DNA of 64,000 bases from Asterella californica (GCA_036924285.1 JAYKYS010000007.1:186001-250000), one strand, 5' to 3'. Numbered from the stretch's first letter, positions 1 through 12,672 are shown. Notes: generated from the letters alone by a model not told the origin. Translations and numbers: made by a program.

Positions 1-1940
1 CCTCAAAACAATATTGCTTAGCTTTCCAGCTCTCTCGGAAGTATGACTGGTTGATATTCCGACTCTCTTATGGAAAACCAAATGCACTTCCTAGTATTCG
101 GAGATTCTGCTTAGTGAATAACAATATTCGGTCGAAGACTCGTGACTCGTGCCATTGGATGACGGATTGATAGAACTATCTCGTAACACCAGTCAGCGCA
201 AGGATTACAGCAGCTTCAAACACAAAGACGCAAAGTACTCGCAAGTCCTCGTTTCTTCAAATATTGGTTACGATTGCCACTTCGGCTGCTGCAGCAACGG
301 GTGTATATCTTCCACATTCTCGAACCGTAGAAAATCTCCAGTCGCTTGGGATTAACGAAGCGATGAATTTCTCCAGAACCGAGATCTAGAACTACAAAAA
401 CAGATATATCCTCTGTTCGAATTCAAAGAAGCGTAACCACCACAGCACGCATCGATCCGAACACGATCCGGAATACAAACGAAGATTAGCCGCACGTTTA
501 ATTAGGGAAAATAGTTCAGTTCAGATGAGAGTGTTTAGTCTCTCGTAGTACAAATCTCAGAAGTATAAATAAGTATACAGACAGTATACCGTATAGAAGT
601 ATGCGACAGAGAAAAACTTACGGCCCCTTGGGTGCTATTGTTGTTATCCTTTGATTTCGCGGGTTACTCTATTGTTCTGTGCTTTCCCAAAAGAAAATTA
701 AGTGAATATTATTCATGTGATACACAGATATATATATTCCCGAGCTTGGCTCAGGTGAAAAGAAGTGACCTACATGAGCTTCCCATTTTAAATCGAGACC
801 CCGGTAGAAGACTGAGATACGTAAGAATCAAAGGATTGTACTGTCGCTCGTATTTGGTTATTTCTGTCTAGTACGGTATCCATCAATAGTGGAAAACCCA
901 TGGATCACGTCGCGATCAAGGTGAACAGACCATACCTGACCTGAGCAAAGCAGAGCAGTTCGAGCCACTGGTCGCACGGCAAGTTAAGCCCTATTCACAT
1001 GGAAGAGAAGGCGGACGCATTTGACGTTAATATACACTTGATCGGAGAAAACTCTCAATAAATAAAATGTTGTATGTAGCAAAGTTTCAGTTTCTGGCTT
1101 TTCTGTAAAGAAAACTTCGTTCATTAGTCATCATATTAAGATTACGAAAAATAAAAGAGTTTCCTTATCGAACTAGCATTCAGTGTGTTTATGTCTGCAC
1201 TTATGCTCTCTGGCGGAGTTCTGTTCTCTCTCATTCTATCATGTTTCGTAAGAAAACGTCAAGAAACTCAAGAGATTCGAACTCAATGACTGAATCAGAA
1301 AAAGAAAATATACTGCGAATAAGAAGAAACTGAAACTGATACCATCATGCTTAAGCTCGTGATTGAAATCAATCGCCTCAATAGTTTGATTCCCCATGTT
1401 GGAATATTTGATGTGAATTTTCCCCACTCGTATTCGTCCTCTGTCAGTGCAATGTAGTCTTGAAAGATTGACTATGAAGGATATCATGGAAGTGTTCGAT
1501 ACACATACGATGAGCAAAACATCGACAATGGGAGTCAAAGTGCGCGAATGGACTCCGGAGGCTGTGGAGGCCTCTAGAGCTCGAGCATGCATAGAGCTTT
1601 TAAGTAAGTCGCAGGCGTGAGGGGAACGGAGGTGAGTGAGTAGAGTGGCGGGGAGTACCAGGTACACCAACTACACTTTCTACTGTCGTGGACGTACAAG
1701 TCATCTGACTCACATTGTTGGCGAGCCTCGACACTTTCGCCACCACCCCCATGCCAACAGATTCTCCTTGTTTCAACCGCGAGCTTCACTTACTGTAGTG
1801 AACGTTTCACGACTAAGAAGTTGGCACCGATTCTCCTTTTTCCTTTCGAGCTTTGCGATTGCGTTCTACCCGAGGCCGACCGGACTCTAACGATAATTCT
1901 GGACTCTACTCGTTGTCGCTTTCAATTTTTGTTCTCCTCT
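1..1940. other. No recognised gene; possible old repeat
   Basis: Short open frames occur on both strands but none shows a domain, conserved motif or consistent splice context. A TATA-like string lies near 566 and an AATAAA-type string at 1,057-1,066, so part of this could be an old LTR, but no matching second copy is visible in the window. I see nothing else that can be supported. Confidence 0.3.
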
Positions 1941-1942
1941 TG

Positions 1943-2730
1943 TTATCGCCACGCACTTTCGCCCAGTCGATTGCATACTAGTGTAGCATCTGTCGATCCA
2001 ACGGTAGGAGCCCCGATTTCCATGCCACTGTTGTCCTTTCCCTTCTGTCCCATATCTAGTTTAGTCCGCGGGCAGTTCCAGAGTAATTGTTGAATAGTTT
2101 CGGTTGCTTGATGACATTTATAGCATCTTCCTTCGTTAACGTGTATTTTGACGGCTCTGCTTCGATGAATTCTCCATATCCAGAGAACAGGAAGGTGCCA
2201 GGATTTTCCCAGATCCGCTTCCACCTTCTCCTCCACTGTTACTCCGGTTCGCAGGTATGTCATCTTCGATTTATCTCGGCCGCATCCAGTAGTGACTCGT
2301 GTACCATGCCAGTCCACTGCTTTGTACTTCTCATCCAGGTACCTTTCTCAACTTTTCCATCTTTCCACTTCCGTAATGCTTCGGTGTAATACCTCTGTAT
2401 CCATCGGTGAAAGTGTTGACGTTGTTAGTTGATATGCTTTCTCCGTCTGCTACTGTAGTGAGAAGATCATTGTTCCACTCTCCATCTTTTGTGAGCAGTT
2501 TTTCAGCGTGGTGACTTTCTCCTTCCTTAAGCAAGATATTATCGCGTAGATGTCGAGGTTGTCGTTCCTAGCTCCTCGTCTACTTCTTGCGGCAAACTGG
2601 CATTGCCATCGACGGACCATCCGGATCCCGGGCCCCTTATTCCCGGTAGATCGATATTGCTGAATGAGAGCCAGTAATTCCGCCACTTGTTGGAGGCGGC
2701 TTTCGTCGACGCAAACTTCATCCTCACAGG
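1943..2730 (-). pseudogene. LINE-type ORF2 C-terminal remnant (zf-RVT region)
   Basis: Read on the minus strand, three overlapping frames give the end of a plant non-LTR retrotransposon ORF2. At about 2,534-2,331 there is a stretch of the kind that precedes the zinc-binding domain in plant LINEs (GEWNNDLLT). At 2,317-1,943 follow IHRSRAVKIHV and a Cys-x2-Cys motif with ETIQQLLWNCP, which resembles the reverse-transcriptase zinc-binding (zf-RVT) signature. The reading frame changes at least twice, so it cannot encode a full protein. No reverse transcriptase core or endonuclease is visible, so only the 3' part of the element remains. Family assignment rests on the motif pattern alone. Confidence 0.5.
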
Positions 2731-3607
2731 TTGAAGTCCTTGAACACCTTGAGCAGATTCGCTTCCTGTTGGATCAAGAAACCGATCAGCAGTCGGGTGT
2801 TAGTGTTGCCCTAGTGCACCGCCAGCACGGCACGATAGAGCCAGTCGATGGGAATGTAGAAAGAAAGGGGGATGAAAAGACTAGGACGCGGAAAGTTTCT
2901 CCCTCAGCCATTGGTACAGAAGGTGTGGGGTGAAGGTCCTAAAAACGAAATCCTTTAAGGTAAAGGAATCGGGTGTCGATGTCGAGCAGTAGTACAGCTC
3001 TGTCATCTTGAATCCAGAAAGCTTGAGCTATATATGGAGTTGAAACGCGGCAGACAGCGGGTTGGAATGTGAATGATATACACAATGCCTCCACTGTACT
3101 CCTCGTCCAGAAGTAATATTCAAAAGCGTGCCGCGCTAGTCCATCGCTAAACATGTGACGCGGTGGTGTAGAGCTCTTCGGATCCCTGTTCTGGATTTCG
3201 CCTTGTTGGCTTTGGGGACATCATTTGCCATGGTGTATCTAAAGAGAAGTAGAGACTACTTGTCGTCGCTTTGCTTGATGGCTAGACAAGGAACGAGAGT
3301 CGGAGATTTTGATTGGCATGCTACAGTTCCGCACAGTTGACATCATTTACTTTTAAATGGCGCTGAAAGGTTTGCGGTCCAGCTCGAGTCTTTCCTGTTG
3401 TCAGGACCGGACATTGCGGCCTATGACCAGAAATGTAAGTTAGCAGCTTGTGCCCGAATCCTTCATCAGCATTCCTCCACTATGCAAAGATTACCAGAAC
3501 ACATATGACGTCTTTGATGAAGACGTGGATGAGGAGTTTGATCATGTGACAGTGAGAAAGGCGAGCAGTGAAGTTGAAAGATATTGGAGTGAAGGTGAGT
3601 AACTTAA

Positions 3608-4297
3608 ACCACAAGTCAGGATATTAAAGCAGCAACGCTTCCTTGTATCAAAAGCGTCATAGCTCAGATGTTGGGGTTTGAACATGGAGAGGCAGAGATC
3701 TTGATTTGAACTGAAATTTTTCTCGAAAAATTTAATTTTGATTATAATTTTTGATAAATTCTCTCAAAAAATTGAATTCCAGAAAAGTGAATTTCATTCC
3801 ATCCGAGTTGATTATAATTTTTGTGTAAATTCTCTTGGAAAATTGAATTCCAGAAATCTATTTTCATTTCATCCGAGTTGATTATAATTTCTGGTAAATT
3901 CTCTTGGAAAATTGAATTCCAGAAAAGTGATTTTCATTCCAGGCGAGTTGGTCATTGTAACAAAATTTTCATTCACTGTAACAAGAGTTTATTCGATAGG
4001 AGAACTTTTCAAAATTAAAAAACAAGTATATTCTTTATTTGTGATTCACATCACAATTTTCTTTTTTGATTTATTTTTCAGTCGTTAGATCTCGGTTTGA
4101 AGACATCTACGGCTCATTTTGTAAATCTCAAGATTCTCGTGATTTTGAGCCCTAGATCACCAACTTTAGATAACAAATAAGAACATGACAAGTAGGCACA
4201 GTTTCGATGAGCTAACCCGCCGGAGCTAATCTCCAGAATTTTGAATTGAAACTGATTCAGGTGCGATATCCCACCGGTAATATGTGCTACCTATGGT
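3608..4297. mobile_element. Unclassified 690-bp insertion flanked by TTAA
   Basis: R1 contains 690 bp absent from R2. The sequence TTAA sits on both sides here (3,604-3,607 and 4,298-4,301) and once at the empty site in R2 (near 48,755). The ends are weakly inverted: ACCACAAGT at the left and, reverse-complemented, ACCATAGGT at the right. The size, flanks and lack of coding sequence suggest a non-autonomous DNA element. A 4-bp TTAA duplication is known for piggyBac and TTA for Harbinger, but the ends do not match either family well. Confidence 0.55.
3740..3949. repeat. Tandem repeat, three 70-bp units
   Basis: Units begin at 3,740, 3,810 and 3,880. Each starts GATTATAATTT, carries AAATTGAATTCCAGAAA in the middle and ends near CCGAGTTG. 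The array lies inside the 690-bp insertion and could be its subterminal repeat region. Confidence 0.8.
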
Positions 4298-4352
4298 TTA
4301 AGATTGGCTTATCATGATTATTTGGACTGTCGTTCTACACTACGAGCTACGA

Positions 4353-4860
4353 TAATACAGAGCTGATTCTGGAGTCTTTGCAGAGCGTTCGGAAAAGCAA
4401 TGAAGCAGTACACTCGCACGGAGCTCGGGGATATCCAAATATCGTGTTCAACTCTACATCTGAGGAAGACGTTAGATATCTAGTTTTAAAGGGATGAGAG
4501 TTCAGCTTTAACCGTAGCTTGTATCTGACCATACGTCTTCTTTTCACTGCAGGAGTCAAAATCCTCTGCAAGAGAATGCGTAGTGAGTAGAGAGACGAAA
4601 AAGAACTCCATCAGAGATCGTAAGGATAGTAATTTGGACAAGGGCAGGACCAAGCAAGCAAAGGAGCGAGTTACACGAGTAGAAGAAAATACAGTCTAGT
4701 TCTAGAGTAGTCCTAGACACAAACGTCGAAAAAGTGTAAAAAAAAAAGCACACAAACAGAGAGAAAAGATAGGAAGCATTATAACAAAAAGAAGCAATAC
4801 TACAAAAAGAGGCATTTTGCCATAGTGGAAAACATTATTTTTAGTGGAAAAATGCACTTG
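4353..4860. other. No recognised gene
   Basis: This is the continuation beyond the R1 repeat. Minus-strand frames at 4,347-4,571 and 4,556-4,753 show no domain and have low-complexity hydrophobic composition. Nothing further is supported. Confidence 0.3.
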
Positions 4861-5450
4861 TGATGTAGGTTGTATAGCAAAATTTTGCGATTCATTCTTC
4901 ATTGCAAGTTTTTGATGCCGATTGCGTCGCAACTTTGCAACACGATCTTTATCGCAAATGTGATACGTTTAGTAACGCAAACTGTGCGGTTGGTTTAGCA
5001 TCACATACATTGCGATATGGAAAAGTCACAAATATAATATGGATGATATTTAGAATATTCTCTTTAGGATAGAATTTATGTCCCAAATTTACGATTTTAT
5101 CAGTATCACAAATATCTAATAGAGAGTAATTTTAAAAAGGAGTGTGATTTTGTTGACATCACATTTGCGATGCGTTTAGTATTAGAAATGTGGAACATAA
5201 TTTAATTTTAAAATGACAACATGTGATTGTACGTGCATCGTGAAGGTTGCGATGCATTTTTCATGTTGCAAAATTTACGATTCGCTTAGCATCACATTTG
5301 TTATGCGGACTTAATTGCAAATCTAGATCAAAAAAATTTGTGCATAAATGTTGTTTGCGATAGTTTGTTCATCACGAATTGTACAACGCTTATTATGTTT
5401 CAGACTTTACGATGCGTTTGAAAATCACAACTTCTATGCACAATGCATCT
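4860..5450. repeat. Clustered GCGATGCG/CATCACA motifs on both strands
   Basis: Variants of a short motif (GCGATGCGTTTAG with ATCACAA or ATCGCAAATG nearby) recur at least eight times in both orientations, for example near 4,945, 5,000, 5,160, 5,250, 5,280, 5,350 and 5,415. Dense inverted short motifs of this kind are typical of the subterminal regions of plant DNA transposons, where the transposase binds. No terminal inverted repeat or target duplication was found, so the element type is undetermined. Confidence 0.4.
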
Positions 5451-5599
5451 TAATATTTTTAAGGCTTCTTACATCCGATGCGTATTATGTTTTCATGGCT
5501 TGAACCAAGGCGAATGAAACATATATAGAGTTAACAGTACTAGTTATTCAAATAAACTTAAAAATAAATATTTAGCTATAGTGATCAAATGCTTAATAT

Positions 5600-6700
5600 A
5601 AATAAATATAAAAGATCCGATTGTGCAAACTGTATCGATGAGCTCCACTGGTCAAAGAGCTTGAGTCAAGATATTGATAAGTATCCACCTCATTAAAGTC
5701 TTCACTCTAGAAGTTGTATATAATACGCATATGCATAGGATAGGATTTGCTAAAGATAATGGAGCACCTCTAACATTAATCATATAAAATTGATAGTGCA
5801 GATGATATCGGTGGGCTCAAGACGAATCCATTAGTCATGTTAACGCATAAGAATTACAAAGATCTTGAGTCAAGATATCAATAGTTATCCACCTAATTAA
5901 AATCTTCACTCTAGTAGTTATACATAGTGCTCATATGCATAATCTTGAATTTGTTAACTATAATGGAGCATCTCTAGAATTAATCATACATAATCGATTG
6001 TGCAAACGATATCAGTGAGCTCAAGACGCATCCAAGGTTATGTAGCTTGTAGTGCTCATGTTAGCACATAAGAACTACAAAGATCTTGAGTCAAGATATC
6101 AACAATTATCCATCTCAAGGTGTATAACATGTTATTAAGTCTCAACTGGTCATGTTACACATAAGAACTACAAAGATCTTGAAATCAAGATATCAACAGT
6201 TATCCACCTCAAGGTGTATAACATGTTATTAGGTTAAAGTCTCAATTGTCATGTTAGCACATAAGAACTACAAAGAGCTTGAGTCAAAATATTGACCTTT
6301 TTTTATCATTAAAGATTTAGGGTTTGTTAAAGAGGATTTGTTAAAGATCTAAGAGCAACTCTGAAAATAATCATACAGAATTGATGTGTAAATGGTGTTG
6401 GCGAGCTAAAGAGACATCCACTAGTCATACATCGAATCATTACAAATAAATCCACCTCATGATGTAAAGCATATATATTATCAAGTTAAAATGTTCACTC
6501 TATAATCGAATGTGCAAACAGATCCGGTAAACTGTAGAATTGGCATATAAACTCTACAAAGAGCTTGAGTCAAGATATCAATCTGTGTCAATCAATCACT
6601 GTAACGTGTTATTGATACCGATGATTTGAAGATCCATCCATAAATAGCTCGATATAGAAGCTGTACAAAGAGCTTGAGTCGATATAATATACGTTAGAAC
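5600..6700. repeat. Degenerate tandem repeat array
   Basis: The phrase CAAAGAGCTTGAGTCAAGATAT or close variants recurs near 5,652, 5,857, 6,077, 6,170, 6,272, 6,558 and 6,664. Most copies are followed by a sequence resembling CAATAGTTATCCACCTCA. Spacing is irregular (about 100-290 bp), so this is an eroded array rather than a clean satellite. No coding potential was seen. Confidence 0.6.
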
Positions 6701-6884
6701 GATACCAAAATCTATATGGATAAGGTGATATCATATATATATCCCAATGGAAATCACTCCCGGGAGATGATGATGGTACTACATTTCATTTAGTGTGACC
6801 ATGACTGGATTGCAACTGAGAGACATACGAATCTTGTTTGATCCTTGAGATGGTTTAGTCCATAGACCTCTCTTACATTGAATT

Positions 6885-7400
6885 GAAGATGTTTCCATTT
6901 GCCACTTCAAATGAGGTGCAAAATCTCAATTGCACCCTTTGATTCATTCAAAACAATATTAACACTAAGCTAAAATTGTTCATATTTAGTTTTTGAAAAC
7001 TTAAAAAATAGCAGACCACATGGTTTCACAAAACTTCTTCAGGAGAAACTTCTCAGCAAGGCAAGCAAGGCCCATCCATGTCCATAAACTATAGTTTCAT
7101 ACACTTTTGCAAAGGTGTCAAATCGTCCATGAAGTCAAATGGAGCAAATGGAGTTGAGCTTGAACCACATATGGGAGCCTAGTAGGCTTCAGATGCCTCC
7201 TAGAAAGTTTCATGTTTTGAGTTCGTCTTGACTGGGTTTGTATAGTTTCTTCTTTTTACTCAATTTGATCAAAGATGCAACGAAGACGATTTCAAATGGG
7301 ACGAAGTCATGAGGACATGCAGCATGTGCCCCCATACCCTCTAATTGTATTCAAGTCTATCCGGAAGTCACTCATCAGTACAAAAATAATCAAAGATTAT
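6885..7400. repeat. Direct repeat, copy 1
   Basis: This ~515-bp stretch matches 8,333-8,845 in the same orientation with roughly one difference every 10-15 bases. Both start near GAGATGTTTC..TTTGCCACTTC and end near a GTACAAAA..AATTAAAGA stretch. The two copies are 930 bp apart. They could be the LTRs of an internally eroded element, but no TG/CA ends, primer site or target duplication was found. Confidence 0.65.
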
Positions 7401-8332
7401 TTGGAGATTTATTTGCTTATTACTGTAAGATGTTCATGTGTGGAATTTGTGTAGAGAGTGTTGTGAAAAGGTAGTAAGATTTTGGAATTTTCATTGAATG
7501 ATGATATCTCGAGCTCCGACCGTCAAATCTACATGAAATTTAATTCCCGTGTTCTTCTACCTTCTGGACTGTTTGATCTCAAATATTATATTTTTGTGAT
7601 TTAATATCTAATTTAGAGTATTTTAAATCAGAAAAGATGACAAAATAAATCCAAGAGGTGACTGATGACTTCCAGAAATCAATTAAGGGCAATGTAAAAT
7701 CTTTCTCTCCTAAATGAGAGACATGGAATTTTATAGGGCATGTTTCGTTAGTCCTAAGCACATAACTATGACAACGAGGTAATGACACGATCAAAATTGA
7801 AGGAGGAGCAGACATGTCCTCTTGGAATCGAGAGCATGCCACGTGCCCTTGGGATGCGAACAACCTCCTTGAGATGTTTAAACTCAGAATCATATCGTTT
7901 GCTCCTCCGTTTGATTGTCCGTGACTTCTCTAGATCTAACGTCTGACCATTTTAATTATCTTGATGGAACTCAACAAGTATTTTCTCCATGATCGTCATC
8001 ACCCTGCGAAAAATAAGTTCATGGAAATCAGTCATCGATATTTAGTTATTCAATTTTTAAGATAATAATTATATAGTTATTAAAGAAAATTGCTAGAATA
8101 TTACCATACAAAGTCAAAATATAATATTCTGTAAATCAATAATTAGGACATACCATGTGACAAGTGTGGAAAATTTTGAAAGCTTGTGCTCATTGATAGC
8201 CATGTGCTCCAGCAAAACAATTTTCAAGAAGAAATGTATTGATTTTTGGGTCTTTGGCGTGGCATCCAATGCCTGATTTGAAGAACACCACACACATCCT
8301 TTAGGTGAAGTCAACCTCTCCAGAAAGATTGA
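7345..8332. other. Spacer between direct repeats; part of a dispersed repeat
   Basis: Parts of 7,345-7,730 recur at 49,446-49,672 (shared ATTTAATATCT, AAAAGATGACAAAAT and GTAAAATCTTTC strings), so this belongs to a dispersed family. The minus-strand frame 7,579-7,893 (104 codons) shows no recognisable domain and I do not call it a gene. Confidence 0.4.
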
Positions 8333-8845
8333 ACTGGAGATGTTTCAGTTTGCCACTTCAAATGAGGTGCAAACCTAAAATGCACCCTTTGATTCATTCA
8401 AAATATTATTAACACTAAGCTAAAATTGTTCATATTTGGTTTTTGAACCCTAAAAAATAGCAGATCACATAAAATATTCTTCAGAGAAAACTTCTAAGCA
8501 AGGGAAGGCTCATTCATCCGTCCATAAACTATAGTTTTAGACACTTTTGCAAAGGTGTCGAACCGCCCATGAAATCAAATGGAGCAAATAGAGTCAGAGC
8601 TTTCTTTTTATACTGAACCACAGCAGGGAGCCTAGCAGACTTCAGATGCTCCTAGAAAGTTTCATGCTTTTCTGAGTTCGTCTTGACTGAGTTTGTATAG
8701 TTTCTTCTTTTTACTAAATTTGACTAAAGATGCAACGGAGGCAAATGGGACGAAGCCATGAGGACATGCAGTAGGTGCCGCCATACCCTCTAATTGTTTT
8801 CGAGTCTATCCAGAAAGTCAGCCATCAGTACAAAAGTAATTAAAG
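8333..8845. repeat. Direct repeat, copy 2
   Basis: Second copy of the ~515-bp repeat at 6,885-7,400. It carries several small insertions and deletions relative to copy 1, showing that the duplication is old. Confidence 0.65.
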
Positions 8846-10299
8846 ATGATTGGACTAGAATAAGTGCTATTGCTGAATCTACAATAATTGCATGTCACAT
8901 TCTGTTAACCTTTGAAGTGGATCAGGTATGTTAAAGTCTTAGACAAAGTTAGTGTATCATGGATGTTGTGTCCTTAGGTTATATTACATAAATTATGTAA
9001 TATAGCTTAAGATTTGTATAATGATATAACAATTAAATAAATACAATGACATTGTCATAATTGTATTTCTGTATACGTTATGTGTAACATAATAACTCAT
9101 AACCGTTGAATTTTAATGATACATTTGATTTAAGTTTAGAAGGTAGTCAAGTACTACCTTGTTCTACTTTATGTAATTAGTTATTAAGTTCAATATTAAT
9201 TGCTAATTAGATGTATTTATATGCAAAATATGAGTAATATATAAAATTTGTAATATATGCTTAGCTTTTATTGATGTGATTTTTGTTAATCTAATATTTT
9301 CTTCGTATCCATTCTAGTATATCGTTTAGTAGGGATACCAATGATATTTCATTTATATTATTAAATTTATAAGGTAGACTAAGTCATGCTTGTTTAATAT
9401 GACACTGTATATTGAATCTTATATAGTTAGATATGGATCATAGTTGGATAATTAGATATTTGTTATACGGATGTAATTATAGCGACTCAGTCCATTCGCT
9501 TTTAAATTTATATTTAAGGTTTTAAGCCCTAAACCCTAAATTAAATATCACTAGTACTCCTAGAATACCAATGATATTACATTATTAAGTGTGGAAGGTA
9601 GACTAAATCATGCTTGTTTAATAATACATTCATTAACATTCAATTTGTATATTATATATGTATTTTTTACACTAGTATATTTATCCTGAGTTAGATATAG
9701 ATAGTCTTTTATGTAAATGAGTAATTCTATATTAGAATCTCAATCCATCCGCTTCTTATAGATCAGACTGTACAAGTTATAATTACTGTATATTAATATG
9801 TTAGCTATATAAGCGATATATTAGATTCAAAATATGTACTTAGTCTATAGATATTATTTTGATATTCAACTTGGCAATGCATTTTACTAATAAATAACTT
9901 GAAGTCTTAAAGTAATCCTTGTTCAATATGTCATTGACATGGTATATTACAAGTTATATACTTAGTCTAGTTAGATATATATTTTGAGTAGATATAGATA
10001 GTTGGATATTTAAATGAATATTATAGAGACTGAGTTCATTCACTTTTTGTCACTTTAAATAATTATTGTATATTATGTTAGATATATGATTAATATATTA
10101 AATTCGAAATATGCACTATAGATGTTTTTGTATGTAATTAATAATAATATAAAAACTATTAGATAGTTAAAAATATTGTTAGAGTTTATCCACTACTTAT
10201 AGTACTACCACTACTTATATTAATCTAGTTAGATAAATGTTCATGTTAGATATATGAGTAATATGTTATATTCAAAATATTTATAGATATAATCTTTTT
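8846..10299. other. AT-rich DNA with degenerate repeats, no gene
   Basis: Very AT-rich. Variants of AGGTAGACTAA..TCATGCTTGTTTAATA recur near 9,370 and 9,595, with weaker versions near 9,150 and 9,890, suggesting a decayed array with ~230-bp spacing. Two telomere-like CCCTAAA units lie at 9,527-9,540 but are too few to matter. No coding sequence was seen. Confidence 0.4.
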
Positions 10300-10604
10300 T
10301 ATTTTTCATGTTTTGTTATTCATTTTAGTATATCCCATAGTATGAATACTTTATTATTTATTATCAAAAGTCTAAAAGATCAACTTAAAAGTCAAAAGTT
10401 CAATTTGCTATGGTCTAAGTTAGCAAATTCGATGTTCTAGAACTTAACTACCAAAGTTCCAAATCTGGTATTCAAATTGTCCGTTTTTCACATCTGAATT
10501 ATCTAAACTTCAATATCGAAAAGTCTAAGGATATGAGACTGGTCTACTTTTAGTGAATATATTGATATTTTCTCTTGAATTACTAAAAATGATAATATTT
10601 TTCC

Positions 10605-10865
10605 TCAAACTATTATTATATGTTCAAACTCCAAGTATTCCATTAACTTTGGTAAAAGTGAGAATTTTGATTTAACTTAATTTAGATAAATTCATTAAAT
10701 TTGTTGTTTTGTCAAATTATTCTAGATAAATCAAAATTTCTCACCTAGTTGTAGATTGCATTGTTGGTTTTTCCTCACAAGAACTATTGTTATACGTTCG
10801 AACTCCAAGTATTCCATTAACTTTGATAAAAGTGAGAATTTTGATTTACTTAATTTAGATAGTGC
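10605..10865. repeat. Short direct repeat inside the arm
   Basis: About 85 bp starting CTCAAACTATTATTATATG at 10,605 recurs at 10,775 with few changes. The same pair is partly preserved in the right arm near 58,935 and 59,110, so it predates the arm duplication. Confidence 0.6.
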
Positions 10866-11339
10866 TCTATAGTTGTTTAGACTATTCTAGAGAAAGTTTC
10901 AAGTCTTCGTATATATCGCATATATATCGCATGTTTTTACAGACACAAATACTGAATTAGAAGTAGTGAGAATTTCAATTTCAGTTTAATAGAGATGTTC
11001 ATGTAAAGATTGATTAGTTCTAATTTAGAGTTGAGGTAAGTTAAAAAGAAAAGTGAAATAACCTAGTAAGAAATACATAGCTTATGCATTATTTAGAGTT
11101 GATTTTATGAACTTATAGTTGAAGTTTAGAAGCTTATTTAATTAAATTAATAAGTTGATCAATAAATTAATAAGAATGATAAAGTTGGAATCAAAAGTTA
11201 AGTTAGATGGAAATTAATAGCATTACAAAGTTTTTTAGATCAAAATCAATAACAGGTTACCGCAATATCGTTGAGGTCGTCGTGCTCCTATACGGCTTTA
11301 TAAATTGATACACATTGTATTATGATGAAGCTTCATGTT

Positions 11340-11399
11340 GCGGCTCCCGCAAAGAGGACCTCCCACTTATTCTACACCTCTCGAGTCATTTCACAAAGT

Positions 11400-11432
<33 letters not shown>

Positions 11433-11497
11433 TCCCGCTGATTCTTCCAAGCCCGTTTCCTTGGCTGTGGTTTCGCTAGATTGTAGATAAGGACAGT

Positions 11498-11541
<44 letters not shown>

Positions 11542-11547
11542 AAGGCA
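11340..11547 (-). pseudogene. 25S rRNA gene fragment (~208 bp)
   Basis: The reverse complement reads as the 3' part of plant 25S rRNA. Recognisable blocks are CATCTAATTAGTGACGCGCA, TGAATGGATTAACGAGATTC, CGAAACCACAGCCAAGG, AAGACCCTGTTGAGCTTGA and CTAGTCCGACTTTGTGAAAT, in native order. Differences from what I remember of the functional sequence include several C-to-T type changes, so it is a decayed non-functional copy. The right arm lacks it: at 58,460-58,475 the flanks are joined with only a few bases between. It was therefore probably inserted into the left arm after the arms formed, although loss from the right arm cannot be fully excluded. Confidence 0.85.
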
Positions 11548-11989
11548 CATTGATTCACATTGCATTGAGGGACTAACTCGAGATGCCTTAGAATCAAAGT
11601 AGAGATATTAAGCTCCAATATGTCAAGATCTCTCCTTTCATATGTGTGTAGTAAGAGGAGGCGTTGCACAACATGCTACTTATAAAGAGATATAGTCTTT
11701 GCCCCTAGGCACAAGGTCCAACATAATCCTCCAAAGGGGTCAACGTACTACCATAACCTTTGTGATAAACACATTGATTCACATTATTCTTCGCTGTAGT
11801 CTTGTCATATTTTATCAATTTTATTCGTTAAAAGAATATTTAGCTCACATGAGAAAGTCTCAATATATGAGATAAATCAATTTTATTTCAGAATTTTATT
11901 TTATATTTCTCAACCATGAAATCATATTCTATCATTGTATATGAGAATTTTTTATTCCTCCCGTATAATTAATTTTGCAAGTCCAGTAT

Positions 11990-12045
11990 ACATATATATA
12001 TGTATACTTATGTATTATATATATATATATATATATATACATCAA
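11990..12045. repeat. AT microsatellite
   Basis: An uninterrupted (AT)n tract of about 20 bases lies at 12,018-12,038 within a larger TATA-rich stretch. The right arm has a shorter counterpart near 57,825-57,840. Confidence 0.7.
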
Positions 12046-12672
12046 CTCTATATTGAATATGTAATAAATAGATATAAAAGTGAAAAAGATGTATTATATT
12101 TGAATTATATATATTATGATTTCTCGTATAACTTTTTTATCAAATTATATATTCTATCATAACAATATACTGACATACAAGATAAATATATATGTACACA
12201 CATGCTACTAAACGTAATAAATATATACATGTATATGTGTAGAAATAAATATTATTATATTTAGTTTAATATATGATGATGATACTAAGTTATTTTGCAA
12301 AATATTAATCCAACAAAATGCTGCATAAAAGTCTTGAAATTCAAGAATTGCTAATGTCGACAAATCCATAGCATTAGCAGTTCATTGCAGGAACATGAAC
12401 GTGTTATGGTATAGTATAGTTTTATTTGTAATTACCACTTAACTACTGTCCATGGATATCATGACATATCTTGTTTCTACAGTGATTGGTAGAAAAATTA
12501 AAAAGTTTCTTTAAGATCTGGACAAAATATGCAGAGGACTTGATTTGATAATCTTTATGGGTTACCATATACGTAGCCAGTGGCGGAGCCAGGAATTTTG
12601 GGGACCAGGGGCTAGAAATTATTTTGTTGAAAAATACCGGAGTCGGAAAATTTTATTGGGTGTACGGTTTTT

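Larger units (their letters stand above)
2874..4352. repeat. Dispersed repeat R1 (direct copy of R2 at 48.0 kb)
   Basis: The segments 2,874-3,603 and 4,302-4,352 match 48,009-48,816 in the same orientation, with scattered substitutions and a small indel (R2 has an extra 'cattctgatgaagg'-like stretch). R1 is interrupted by the 690-bp insertion at 3,608-4,297; R2 is not. Minus-strand frames exist in both copies (e.g. 3,154-2,939 here) but no domain is recognised. The repeat is probably an unclassified mobile element or part of one. Confidence 0.7.

Noticed and set aside
6885..8845. LTR pair of a small retrotransposon
   Set aside because: The two ~515-bp repeats lack TG/CA ends, a primer site, a polypurine tract and a target duplication, so they are listed only as direct repeats.
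9527..9540. Telomere-like CCCTAAA repeats
   Set aside because: Only two units in AT-rich DNA; far too few for an interstitial telomere.
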